This document shows positions 1 to 7,601 of a DNA stretch of 64,000 nt, in pieces. The stretch's first letter is position 1; each line of letters opens with the position of its first letter. The stretch covers positions 1-64,000 of the forward strand of contig NZ_WMID02000024.1 in the NCBI RefSeq assembly GCF_009711165.2. Direction: 5' to 3'. Both the position numbers and the translations under genes were made by a program. The notes under the pieces were generated by a model. That model saw nothing but the letters and a program-made list of their open reading frames with translations, was not told where the DNA came from and did not search any database. This stretch comes from Flavobacterium sp. MC2016-06 (lineage in GTDB: Bacteria > Bacteroidota > Bacteroidia > Flavobacteriales > Flavobacteriaceae).

Positions 1-53
1 CAAACTCCCACCTGACAAGAGACCAATGAAAAGTGTATCCTGTACACTGAAAT

Positions 54-109
54 CTGAAACCTGAAACCTGAAACCTGAAACCTGAAACCTGAAACCTGAA
101 ACCTGAAAC
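54..109. repeat. 7-bp tandem repeat, 8 copies
   Basis: The heptamer CTGAAAC is repeated eight times without interruption just downstream of the stop codon of the SDR gene. A near copy (CACTGAAAT) precedes it. It is not a multiple of three in phase with any gene and looks like an intergenic microsatellite prone to length change. Confidence 0.9.
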
Positions 110-116
110 ATAATTC

Positions 117-854
117 TTACCAAGGACTTTCTTCGCTTTCATCCTCAATATCATTGCTGAAGAATTTTCCGGTTGGACCGTTTTCGTCCGTTACAGTGTG
201 TTTGATGATGAATGTTGCTGCACTTTCTACACTTCCCGGTCCGCTATGATGATTAAAATCTGTTGCTGTGTAACCTGGATCGATTGAATTTACTTTAAAA
301 GGTAAATCTCTCAATTCGTAAGCCAAAGTAACTGTAAAAGCGTTTAATGACGCTTTTGACGAAACGTACGAAATCGGTTTTATAGCATGATATTTCCAAG
401 TTGGGTCACTGTGTAAATTAAGCGAACCTAAACCAGAAGTAATGTTGCTGATTCTTGGGCTGTCTGATTTTTTTAGCAAGTCTAGAAAGGCTTGCGTAAC
501 TCTGATAACGCCAAAAAAGTTAGTGTCAAAAGTCTGCTGAATACGTTCGATAGAAGTTGTTGACGGATCTTGTGGTACATCTCCCAAAACTCCTGCATTG
601 TTGATTAGAATATCTAATTTGCCCTGCTCCTTTTCTACAATGTTTTTGGCTGCCGAAACGCTCTCAGCATTGGTAACATCAATCTGGATTGCTTTGATGT
701 TTGTATAACCGTTTTGAGAAAGTTCTTTTACAACTTCTTCTCCTTTTGCTAAATCGCGGGTTCCTAAATAAACAAATAATCCTTTTTTTGAAAGTTGTTT
801 AGCCGTTTCTAAACCTATGCTTCTATTTGCGCCTGTAATTAATACTGAATTCAT
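117..854 (-). CDS. SDR family NAD(P)-dependent oxidoreductase
   Basis: Classical short-chain dehydrogenase of 245 residues, the usual length for the family. The N-terminal Rossmann glycine motif reads TGANRSIG (residues 7-14), NNAG is at 85-88, the catalytic Ser is near 140 and the YxxxK pair is Y163/K167, so the active site is complete. The substrate cannot be told from sequence. It lies directly downstream of a Crp/Fnr-type regulator on the same strand (80 bp gap), and a 20-bp sequence in that gap is repeated in the regulator's own promoter region. It is therefore probably controlled by that regulator (inference). Confidence 0.9.
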   Translation of the reverse strand: MNSVLITGANRSIGLETAKQLSKKGLFVYLGTRDLAKGEEVVKELSQNGYTNIKAIQIDVTNAESVSAAKNIVEKEQGKLDILINNAGVLGDVPQDPSTTSIERIQQTFDTNFFGVIRVTQAFLDLLKKSDSPRISNITSGLGSLNLHSDPTWKYHAIKPISYVSSKASLNAFTVTLAYELRDLPFKVNSIDPGYTATDFNHHSGPGSVESAATFIIKHTVTDENGPTGKFFSNDIEDESEESPW

Positions 855-910
855 TTTTAATGTTTTTTAAAATTATTAGGGCAAAGTTGCAACGATAAAA
901 AACAAAACCA

Positions 911-926
911 TTTGTCATTTGGCAAA
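911..926. promoter_or_regulatory. Candidate operator, copy A (TTTGTCATTTGGCAAA)
   Basis: Imperfect dyad TTTGYC-N4-GRCAAA between the regulator stop codon and the SDR start, about 57 bp upstream of the SDR ATG. It sits in a 20-bp stretch identical to copy B at 1537-1552. The spacing and symmetry fit a Crp/Fnr-family dimer site; binding is inferred. Confidence 0.6.
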
Positions 927-933
927 AAGCGAT

Positions 934-1503
934 TTAGCGGATGTTTTTTCTTATTCGGCTTAAAGATGATTGTGTAATGCCTAGATAAGAAGCCAAATAC
1001 GAAAGCGGAACACGATTGGCAACTTTAGGAAATTTTTCTAAAAAAGTTAAATAACGCGTTGTAGCATCTTCTGTAACGAGAGGGCTTCTTCGGTCTACTT
1101 TCTGCATCAATGCTCTTGCAATAATTTTGTGTACAATGGTGTCCCAGCCAATAATGGTATGCAGTAATTCGTCCCAATCTGGTTTAGAAAATACGATGAG
1201 TTTACAATCTGTGACCGCCTGCACATACGCCGAAGAACAAACGCTATTGTTGAAACTTTCTAAATCTACTACAAGATTATTTTCGTCTATAAAGTATTTT
1301 GTAATTTCTTCGCCTTGATTGTTGTAATAACAAACGCGCATAACTCCTTCGATAACAAAACCCACTTGTACCGAAATTTTTCCAGCTTCCGAAAAATATT
1401 CGTCTTTACGAACTTCTAATTCAGTTGCTTTCTTGGTAATTAAATCAATCTGCTGCTGATTTAAATTGCCAAACTGCAATATATATTCTACTAATTCTTT
1501 CAT
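934..1503 (-). CDS. Crp/Fnr family transcriptional regulator
   Basis: A 189-residue protein with an N-terminal cyclic-nucleotide-binding-like beta-roll (about residues 20-115) and a short C-terminal helix-turn-helix (about 150-186, with SYLASYLGITQSSLSRIRK as the recognition region). No cysteine cluster of the Fnr type is present. Such single-effector regulators in Flavobacteriia usually sit beside one enzyme they control. Here the adjacent gene is an SDR enzyme downstream on the same strand. A 20-bp repeated dyad occurs both upstream of this gene and upstream of the SDR, suggesting autoregulation plus control of the SDR. Confidence 0.9.
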   Translation of the reverse strand: MKELVEYILQFGNLNQQQIDLITKKATELEVRKDEYFSEAGKISVQVGFVIEGVMRVCYYNNQGEEITKYFIDENNLVVDLESFNNSVCSSAYVQAVTDCKLIVFSKPDWDELLHTIIGWDTIVHKIIARALMQKVDRRSPLVTEDATTRYLTFLEKFPKVANRVPLSYLASYLGITQSSLSRIRKNIR

Positions 1504-1536
1504 GACCGAAAGTTAAGGATAACTTTTTATTGGGGA

Positions 1537-1552
1537 TTTGTCATTTGGCAAA
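1537..1552. promoter_or_regulatory. Candidate operator, copy B (TTTGTCATTTGGCAAA)
   Basis: Identical to copy A at 911-926, starting 34 bp upstream of the Crp/Fnr-type regulator ATG. Its position over the expected promoter suits autoregulation (inference). Confidence 0.6.
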
Positions 1553-1574
1553 AAGTATTTCAATTAAGTTTTAG

Positions 1575-2033
1575 TTAGAATAATCGTTTGTTTTTTTTAT
1601 TTATAATTTCATTTAATTCCAACATAAAAAAATCTTCCACCTTAATTTCGTCATATTCTTTTTTTATTTTGTCTCTCATTCTAATAAAAAAATCTAACGG
1701 TTTAGTTTCTTTATCTAAATTAGTATAACAGGCGTATAAATTTTCAACTAAATAATCAAGTTTATCTTTGTCATTTATTTTTAAGAATATTAAACAATAT
1801 AAATAGTCTTGATCAATATATTTATTTTGGCTAAATATAATTCCATCAGCTAAATGATATAAAATGGTTTCATTCCATGTTAAGATTTCAATAGAGAAAA
1901 TTTCACTTTCACTTTCGTCTAATTCTGAAATACCTTCTCTAATTTCAAGGTTTATAACATATTCCCAAATACCTCCATTTTTATCAAGATTATCTTTAAT
2001 GTAATTTTTTAAATTAATAATTCTATCTGTCAT
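1575..2033 (-). CDS. Hypothetical protein (152 aa), acidic, cytosolic
   Basis: I do not recognise a family. The 152-residue product has no signal peptide or membrane segment, is rich in Asp, Glu, Lys and Ile, and is predicted mostly helical. It begins MTDRIINLKNYIK and ends with a basic tail (INKKNKRLF). Small single-domain acidic proteins of this sort in accessory regions of Bacteroidota are sometimes immunity proteins, but nothing here proves that. It stands alone between the Crp/Fnr-type gene and an XRE gene on the same strand. Confidence 0.65.
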   Translation of the reverse strand: MTDRIINLKNYIKDNLDKNGGIWEYVINLEIREGISELDESESEIFSIEILTWNETILYHLADGIIFSQNKYIDQDYLYCLIFLKINDKDKLDYLVENLYACYTNLDKETKPLDFFIRMRDKIKKEYDEIKVEDFFMLELNEIINKKNKRLF

Positions 2034-2080
2034 ATATTCTATTTTTAATAGATTGGTTTCTTTAAAAATACCAGTTATTA

Positions 2081-2117
2081 TTAAAAAACCTCCAAAATCA
2101 AATAACTTTAGAGGTTT
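2081..2117 (-). terminator. Rho-independent terminator of XRE gene 1
   Basis: Inverted repeat AAACCTCCAAA / TTTAGAGGTTT. On the minus strand it is followed by a T run, 26 bp after the stop codon of the XRE gene at 2143-2529. Confidence 0.8.
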
Positions 2118-2142
2118 ACATTTTATATTTATTTAAAGAAAA

Positions 2143-2529
2143 TTACTTTCCTTTTATTACTCTTTCTAAATATTCTATTTTATCTTTTTCTGCTTGCAAT
2201 AAACGTTCGTACAATTCCAGAATTTTATCTAATGGATTAATTGAGCAGAAATAATTGTTGTTATTTGAACTACTATCAGTAAATGTATTTCCAATAATAT
2301 TGAATACAGCTTCGTCGCTGTAATTTTTAATAGCTTCAACACTTACACCAAGGGCTTTTGCTACTTCAACAAGTTTCTCGTCGTTTACTTTTTCACTATT
2401 TTCCATAGCAGATATAGATTGCTGATTTGTACCCAAAGCTTGAGCTAGGGCTTCTTGTTTCATATCTTTTAGTTCTCTAATACGGCTGATGTTTCTGCCG
2501 ATATGTTTTGGTTTTGCTGCTGTGCTCAT
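2143..2529 (-). CDS. XRE family helix-turn-helix regulator (paralogue 1 of 3)
   Basis: A 128-residue protein with an N-terminal HTH_3 domain (about residues 14-66; KQEALAQALGTNQQSISAMEN forms the HTH) and a C-terminal charged helix (about 95-126) with the pattern ELYERLLQAEKDK. Two close paralogues lie at 15436-15846 and 27502-27897. All three share the first residues MST..KP.HIGR.ISRIREL, the C-terminal helix, the upstream DNA and a downstream hairpin terminator. The variable segment between the two conserved parts (about 75-95) is Asn-rich. The target genes are unknown. Confidence 0.9.
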   Translation of the reverse strand: MSTAAKPKHIGRNISRIRELKDMKQEALAQALGTNQQSISAMENSEKVNDEKLVEVAKALGVSVEAIKNYSDEAVFNIIGNTFTDSSSNNNNYFCSINPLDKILELYERLLQAEKDKIEYLERVIKGK

Positions 2530-2533
2530 AATT

Positions 2534-2541
2534 CAAAGATA
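2534..2541 (-). promoter_or_regulatory. -7 promoter element TATCTTTG, near-leaderless
   Basis: Matches the Bacteroidota -7 consensus TAnnTTTG and ends only 4 bases before the ATG of XRE gene 1. The same spacing is kept in both paralogues. Transcription starting the usual few bases downstream would give a leaderless or nearly leaderless mRNA. Confidence 0.7.
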
Positions 2542-2680
2542 TTTATAATTCTTTAAAGAAATTAGGTTTTGGTAAAAAACAAGTTTGTTTTTGTGTGTTA
2601 CAATTTCTGTTTTTTTACTGCTGTTTCTAGAACAAAAATACAATTTTTCTGATAAAAAAATTAAGTTTTAACTCGGTGAA

Positions 2681-2995
2681 TTATTTTTTGTATTTATAAA
2701 TTCGATACCCTTCTTTTTGTTCAAAACTATCAGGCATATAATTTTTTCCTAAAATATGATCAGTAATAATAGCCATATTTACACCTACTGAGTCATTTAA
2801 ATAATCTGAAATCCAAAGTGTTTCTTCATTTTTTGTAAAATTTTCTTCTACATATTTTGTTGCTTCTTCAAGAGTTGTTAATGGATGTTGTTCTTGATTA
2901 ACTACTTTATTTTCTTTTTCTATTAAACTTTCTTCGGTTTTAGGTTTACAAGAAAATAGGCTTAAAATGCTTATCATAATAAAGTATTTGGTCAT
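2681..2995 (-). CDS. Small lipoprotein (104 aa)
   Basis: The N-terminus MTKYFIMISILSLFSCKPK is a lipoprotein signal peptide with the lipobox LFSC, so Cys16 should be lipidated and the mature protein membrane-anchored. The mature part is about 88 residues, charged, with no family I recognise. The segment TTLEEATKYVEENFTKNEE is predicted helical. It is followed on the same strand by other short lipoprotein genes after a broken GrpB-family gene. Confidence 0.75.
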   Translation of the reverse strand: MTKYFIMISILSLFSCKPKTEESLIEKENKVVNQEQHPLTTLEEATKYVEENFTKNEETLWISDYLNDSVGVNMAIITDHILGKNYMPDSFEQKEGYRIYKYKK

Positions 2996-3025
2996 TAGTT
3001 TTTATTTTAATTAAACGAAATTAGA

Positions 3026-3270
3026 CTATTTTTTTAAATAATATTTTTTTGATTCTTCTGTCACTTTTGTAATAAATTCTGTTTTTGCAATACGATACAT
3101 TACTCTGTTCCAAAATGTTCTATTCTTAATATAAAATCATTGAGGACATTCAAAATTGTTGTTTTTTCATTTTCATAAATATCTTTCCACTCCATTTTAT
3201 AAGTTGAAAGTTCAACAGGAAATAGTTTTGCAATTTCTTCTTTAGAAAGTTCGATGATTTTTTTTGACAT
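3026..3270 (-). pseudogene. GrpB family (UPF0157) pseudogene with internal deletion
   Basis: Reading from an ATG at 3270, 56 codons encode the typical GrpB-family start (eLSKEEIAKLFPVELSTY, then RIEHFGTE) up to a stop at 3100-3102. The family continues at this point with HFGSTSVPGL. In the next frame the sequence resumes with MYRIAKTEFITKVTEESKKYY, which resembles the family's extreme C-terminus, ending at 3026. About 100 residues of the middle are missing, so the gene is an internally deleted remnant. The family assignment rests on my recognition of both termini. Confidence 0.7.
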
Positions 3271-3288
3271 TTTATTTAATATAATTAT

Positions 3289-3903
3289 TTAAATAGCCCA
3301 ACTAGTAGCAAAATATTTCACTTTCCATTTTTTATTTATTTTTTCAAGATAAAACGAATAGCCATAACTTTCATTTTTTGAATGATGATCATATTCTAAA
3401 TACGCTTTGGTATTATCACTCGAAAATATCGGAAAAGAAAATTGTATATATTCTTCTGTAATATCGATTGTTTTGGTGCGTTGAACTGTTTTAAAATTTT
3501 TAGTTATACTTTTTGGAATGAGCAATTTATAAATACATTCGTTTTGATTTATAAAATTCAGTGAATCTTTTTTTGAGAAAAAATAGCTTTTCATTTGTCT
3601 TGATTTGTTAAAAAATTCTATACAAATCTTGCCTTGATTGGTAAATGATCTTTTTGGAGGTTTAATTATCTTTGCAGGTCTTGTGGGTTCTTTAAAACAG
3701 TCAGTCTCTATAATTATCTTTTTAAGATTAAGGCATATTGGCAAATCTTTTGAAGATGGAAAATCGCTTACTAAATTAGATCCGTCTTGTTCAATTAAAT
3801 CTTTAAGAAGATTAATCGCCTCGGTTTCACGAATTGTTTTTTGACAATTTTTGCTGTCACAACCAAGTAACAATAGCAGTAAAAAAGGTAATAATTTATT
3901 CAT
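3289..3903 (-). CDS. Lipoprotein of unknown function (204 aa)
   Basis: The ATG at 3903 (or the adjacent one at 3906) gives a clear lipoprotein signal, MNKLLPFLLLLLLGC, with lipobox LLGC. An upstream TTG at 3921 would add six residues and is less likely. The mature protein is about 190 residues, basic, with several Cys in the N-terminal half and a beta-rich C-terminal part. No family is recognised. The start overlaps the stop codon of the upstream lipoprotein gene (3896-4450), so the two are almost certainly co-transcribed. Confidence 0.75.
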   Translation of the reverse strand: MNKLLPFLLLLLLGCDSKNCQKTIRETEAINLLKDLIEQDGSNLVSDFPSSKDLPICLNLKKIIIETDCFKEPTRPAKIIKPPKRSFTNQGKICIEFFNKSRQMKSYFFSKKDSLNFINQNECIYKLLIPKSITKNFKTVQRTKTIDITEEYIQFSFPIFSSDNTKAYLEYDHHSKNESYGYSFYLEKINKKWKVKYFATSWAI

Positions 3904-4450
3904 CATCTTTTGCAATAACAAATTTTAATGTTTTGTCATTTAAGTCAAAGTAATGATAAAAGTCAAATGCGTTATCTGTTTCAGGTTCAGCAATAGTACC
4001 AAAGAGTTCGATTTTGTTTTTATCTAATTTATTAAACCAATAATCATGAAAAACAGCAATCTTCTTAAATTCTTTACATGTAGGATTTTCTAAAAATTGT
4101 TCTTTTCTAAAAACAGTATCTAAGAGTATTTCAGATTTTTGTTTAATAGTCAACGCTATTGATGCATCTCTATATTTGTCAATTATTTTTTTATCTCTTT
4201 CGTCGTATTGTCGGGCAACGTAACTGTCAAGATCTTTTTTAATAATTGTGATTTCAATTTGTTTGTCTGCTATAATTGTATCAAATATTTCTACTGTTTT
4301 TTCAGCAGGAAAGAACCTTTCAGTTTTCTTGTTTTTCAAAACCTCTGTTGAAGCATTTGCTCGCTTCTCCCCTTTTATTTTTTTATCTGCATGCGAATTG
4401 CAGGAAAACATAAAATAACTTATTGCGACTATAAATATGGCGTTTCTCAT
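3896..4450 (-). CDS. Lipoprotein of unknown function (184 aa)
   Basis: Signal peptide MRNAIFIVAISYFMFSC with lipobox MFSC at the N-terminus. The mature domain is about 165 residues, very Lys/Asp/Glu-rich, with no recognised fold. Its stop codon overlaps the start of the next lipoprotein gene and its start lies 22 bp after the preceding secreted-protein gene, so 4473-5297, this gene and 3289-3903 look like one operon on the minus strand. Confidence 0.75.
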   Translation of the reverse strand: MRNAIFIVAISYFMFSCNSHADKKIKGEKRANASTEVLKNKKTERFFPAEKTVEIFDTIIADKQIEITIIKKDLDSYVARQYDERDKKIIDKYRDASIALTIKQKSEILLDTVFRKEQFLENPTCKEFKKIAVFHDYWFNKLDKNKIELFGTIAEPETDNAFDFYHYFDLNDKTLKFVIAKDDE

Positions 4451-4472
4451 ATTGTTTTAATGGCCTTTTTAA

Positions 4473-5297
4473 TTACTTTTTAGATTCATATTTTTGAATT
4501 TTTTCAAAAGCTTCTGTAGTCATAACAGCCAATTCATCGGTTTTACAATTCCATATCGAAACGTATTTTTGCGATGTTACAAAAACTGATTCCCAGCCTG
4601 TAAATTTTTCGTAAAGCATTGTAGTACAAATATCAGTTGCTGTAATTAAATCTCCTGTTGCAGGTAAATGACTGTGCATAGACGCAATCATAACCTCTTT
4701 TTTATTGCCAAAATTTACAGGAATAATGTTAGCATGCAGTATTTTTTTACTTTTCAAATTGTTATTGTTATCAAATGTCAGTAAATAATCATTTCCATAT
4801 ATAACTACACCATTATTACTTGGCCCGGTTAAAACATATACCTTTTTTTCGTTGTTTGATATAATTGGAATCAAATTGGGGTTTGTATTTTTATAACGCT
4901 TAAAAATGGTATCGGTTGTCATAATATCCAAAGCTTTTTTACGAATAACATACAGATCATTTTCTTTCTCAGAAAAAATTCTTTCTTCTAGTTCTGCTTT
5001 AGCAGCCTTTACGTCATAAGTTTGATCAAAAATTATAGTTCCAATAACTTTTGGATTCTCGCCTTTTGAGAAGAAAATACATTTTGAAGTATCACCTTCT
5101 GAATACGAAAAATAACCGCCTATATTTTCTGGAGTTTTATATTTTTCGACAAATAAATCGGTTCCGTACCAAGAAGCCATTTCCGATTTATATAATGTTT
5201 TGCCTTCTGTAACAACTTCGGCAATTCTTGCGTCTAAATTTTTCTGCGAATAAGTGTTTATACCTAAAAATAGTAAAGCAATAAGTAATTTTTTCAT
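4473..5297 (-). CDS. Secreted protein with a JAMM-like HxH...TxxD motif (274 aa)
   Basis: A Sec signal peptide (MKKLLIALLFLGINTYSQ) is followed by about 256 residues. Near the C-terminus HSH (208-210) and TATD (219-222) sit after a hydrophobic strand (KKEVMIASM), a pattern resembling the metal-binding HxH...S/TxxD of JAB/MPN+ domains found in toxin-associated DUF4329-type proteins. The spacing is one residue longer than in classical JAMM proteins, so this is only a suggestion. It is the first gene of a likely operon with two lipoproteins downstream. Confidence 0.7.
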   Translation of the reverse strand: MKKLLIALLFLGINTYSQKNLDARIAEVVTEGKTLYKSEMASWYGTDLFVEKYKTPENIGGYFSYSEGDTSKCIFFSKGENPKVIGTIIFDQTYDVKAAKAELEERIFSEKENDLYVIRKKALDIMTTDTIFKRYKNTNPNLIPIISNNEKKVYVLTGPSNNGVVIYGNDYLLTFDNNNNLKSKKILHANIIPVNFGNKKEVMIASMHSHLPATGDLITATDICTTMLYEKFTGWESVFVTSQKYVSIWNCKTDELAVMTTEAFEKIQKYESKK

Positions 5298-5399
5298 AAG
5301 CGATTTTTAGTTTTGGTTTTGATAGTTTTTTATAATATTTTTAATCAAATATAAGATAACCAATTCTTTTATGTAAACACGCCTTTGATTTTGTTAAAA

Positions 5400-6302
5400 T
5401 TAAAATGCATTAAACGTAAGTGGGCTATTATCTTTGCTATCTGGAGTGTACGTTTTAATTATCAAATAAGCTTCTGAATCTTCTTCTCCTGGATATTTTA
5501 AACCAAAACTATCCCAGCCGCTATTCCAAATTAAAATCATTTCCTGCCAATACGGAATAATTTTGCTTTCGTCATGTTTATAATCTTCATCAAAGATTTC
5601 TTGTACTTCGTTAAACAATATTGGATCATAACAGTCATATTCTTCATCGTAAACAAGTTTACTAATGTTAAGATGTTCTTGAAGTTCATTTAAAAGATAA
5701 CTTCTAAAATTCCATCCAAAAACAATAATGTCAGAACCGTAAATTGATAAAACGGGTCTGTGTCTTAAATTAGGATCACTTATTACAAATCGATATCCCG
5801 TTAATGGTAATATTGCTGGAGTTTTTTGAAACCATTCGCTATAGATTTTTTTGATCTCTATTTCAGAATTTGGTTTATTTCCCCATGATTTCAACCAAAC
5901 TTGGTTATTTCCAGCAACATCTTCAAGCATTGTGTCAAATGGCCAGCTAAATATCTTTTTTATTTCAGTTTCATCTTCCATCCAATTGTAAAAAAAAGGA
6001 AATTCTTTAATTAATTTTGGTGCATCTTCTTCAAAAGTTTCGGTGTATTCTCTTCTTTCTTTTCGATCTATTGTGTGCAGAATTTTTAAAAAAGATCTGT
6101 GCTCTTCTGTAAATTTAATGGCGTATTTAATTTCTATAGCATCAATTTCTTTTTCAGTCAATCCGATCCATTTTGCTCCATAAATCCAGTCTTCACAAAC
6201 AAAATCATTCTCAGAAGTTTGCGGATCAATACTCCAAAATAATTCGGTTCTTTCTTTTACCCAATATAAAAACTCGGTAAAATCTTTAGGAATTTCTATC
6301 AT
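5400..6302 (-). CDS. SMI1/KNR4 (SUKH) family-like protein (300 aa)
   Basis: The N-terminal half contains the SUKH-type opening helix-strand pattern (GLTEKEIDAIEIKYAIKFTE followed by HRSFLKIL). Further on are the conserved aromatic segments WFQKTPAILPLTGYRFVI and SIYGSDIIVFGWNF, which resemble those of SMI1/KNR4 proteins. There is no signal peptide, so it is cytosolic. SUKH proteins often act as immunity proteins against polymorphic toxins, but no toxin gene is nearby. The next gene on the strand encodes a leucine-rich protein, 38 bp away. Confidence 0.7.
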   Translation of the reverse strand: MIEIPKDFTEFLYWVKERTELFWSIDPQTSENDFVCEDWIYGAKWIGLTEKEIDAIEIKYAIKFTEEHRSFLKILHTIDRKERREYTETFEEDAPKLIKEFPFFYNWMEDETEIKKIFSWPFDTMLEDVAGNNQVWLKSWGNKPNSEIEIKKIYSEWFQKTPAILPLTGYRFVISDPNLRHRPVLSIYGSDIIVFGWNFRSYLLNELQEHLNISKLVYDEEYDCYDPILFNEVQEIFDEDYKHDESKIIPYWQEMILIWNSGWDSFGLKYPGEEDSEAYLIIKTYTPDSKDNSPLTFNAF

Positions 6303-6340
6303 TTTATGTTTTTTATGCCTTTTTTAAATTAACTAGAAAT

Positions 6341-7123
6341 TTATCGTTTCCATATTTTTCTAACCAATTTTATAATTTGAAATTCTTTGTTATCAATCAA
6401 TTTATCGGTTTGATGAGTCTCAATTATTTTTTTATTTTGCTGCTCTTCATAATTTTTCATTTCTAATTCAAAACGCTCATTATCATCAAGAGGCTGTTTT
6501 AAATCTGCACCGCCTTTATGTGCAAATTGAACATAATTTTCTGGCGGCGTAGGTAGTTTATTTTCACATTCTTTAGAGCAAAGGTTTGCCAAAAGAGGAA
6601 GAATATCTGTTCCTACATTTAAAGAAATCCAGAGTTGATTTGTTTCTTCGTAAGAGATCATATTACCACAAATACTACAATTAACAGTATTACCAGAATA
6701 TCGAATAGGATTATGATTTAAACGAGGAAATCCTGTTCTAAATTTATAATTTCCATACAAAGCTCTCGTACTTACTCTGCTGCTTTTAAGATTCTTGCAC
6801 TTAGTGATTTCGTAAGGAAACCAATTTAAGTCATAAGAAGTATAGGGATCAAAGTATTCCAGCGATTCCATTTCTCCAATTTCTGGCGGAATACGTTTTA
6901 ATTTACTACCGTAGAGCCAAATTTTCTTGACATTTTTTAATTTTGAAATTGTCTCAGGCAGCGTGTGTATTTGTGCAAACAACTCAGGCCCGATCTCTTC
7001 TCTAGGTTTAAATTCATCATGATTTTCTGCTGCAACTTTTTCTATATAATCACAGAGTTTTTTCCAAGCAATAGAATTTCTATCTTGTACATCGTTTTCT
7101 ATTTTAGAAATCTTTTTGTTCAT
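6341..7123 (-). CDS. Leucine-rich-repeat protein with a Cys4 zinc-ribbon-like segment
   Basis: A 260-residue cytosolic protein. About residues 55-115 hold two to three bacterial-type leucine-rich repeats (LKNVKKIWLYGSKLKRIPPE, then MESLEYFDP). A middle section carries CSICG and CSKEC, a CxxC...CxxxC pair that could bind zinc. The C-terminal quarter is charged and probably helical. It ends one base before the COQ4-like gene begins on the same strand (7124-7600), and 5400-6302 follows it, so these genes are tightly packed. Confidence 0.7.
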   Translation of the reverse strand: MNKKISKIENDVQDRNSIAWKKLCDYIEKVAAENHDEFKPREEIGPELFAQIHTLPETISKLKNVKKIWLYGSKLKRIPPEIGEMESLEYFDPYTSYDLNWFPYEITKCKNLKSSRVSTRALYGNYKFRTGFPRLNHNPIRYSGNTVNCSICGNMISYEETNQLWISLNVGTDILPLLANLCSKECENKLPTPPENYVQFAHKGGADLKQPLDDNERFELEMKNYEEQQNKKIIETHQTDKLIDNKEFQIIKLVRKIWKR

Positions 7124-7600
7124 TTAGTTAAATGATTTAATTTTTCTTCCAAATTCATTCCGAATCTTTACTAAACACTCATTTTTGCAATCTTCTAATG
7201 TTAATGAATGAATTGATTTGGTTTTTCGTCCAAGATTAAATTCTTTTGATAAACTTCTCCATGTTGTTGGATAAAAAATTCCAAGAGAAAAAAACAATAA
7301 ACAAGGTAGCGTATAATTTCCATTTCCCATTAAATAAGCCTGCATTTTAATTTCGTCTTGCATTGTCATTTCATATTCTAAAACAATATGTTTTAAATCG
7401 TGATTTTCAAATTTTGGAATCAATCTATAATTGTTATCATCTAATATTGCTGCAACTTCACGTCCAACAGTTCCTTTTTTTAAGGTTCGCAAATTGGCTA
7501 ATTTTGTATCAAGTTTTTTAACATCATTTGTCATTTCTAATAACCAAATTATACCACCAGTAAGTTTAAAAGAACTTAAGTTTTTATTGATAAATTTCAT
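7124..7600 (-). CDS. COQ4-like protein
   Basis: Residues 67-83 carry HDLKH followed by eleven residues and Glu, which fits the COQ4 metal motif HDxxHx11E exactly. The upstream LRTLKKGTVGREVAAIL matches the family's LxxLPxGTLGRxxA segment. In mitochondria COQ4 takes part in ubiquinone biosynthesis, but Flavobacteriia use menaquinone, so this homologue probably has another role. The 158-residue length suits a compact bacterial form. It lies 1 bp from a sirtuin gene upstream and abuts an LRR gene downstream. Confidence 0.8.
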   Translation of the reverse strand: MKFINKNLSSFKLTGGIIWLLEMTNDVKKLDTKLANLRTLKKGTVGREVAAILDDNNYRLIPKFENHDLKHIVLEYEMTMQDEIKMQAYLMGNGNYTLPCLLFFSLGIFYPTTWRSLSKEFNLGRKTKSIHSLTLEDCKNECLVKIRNEFGRKIKSFN

Positions 7601-7601
7601 T

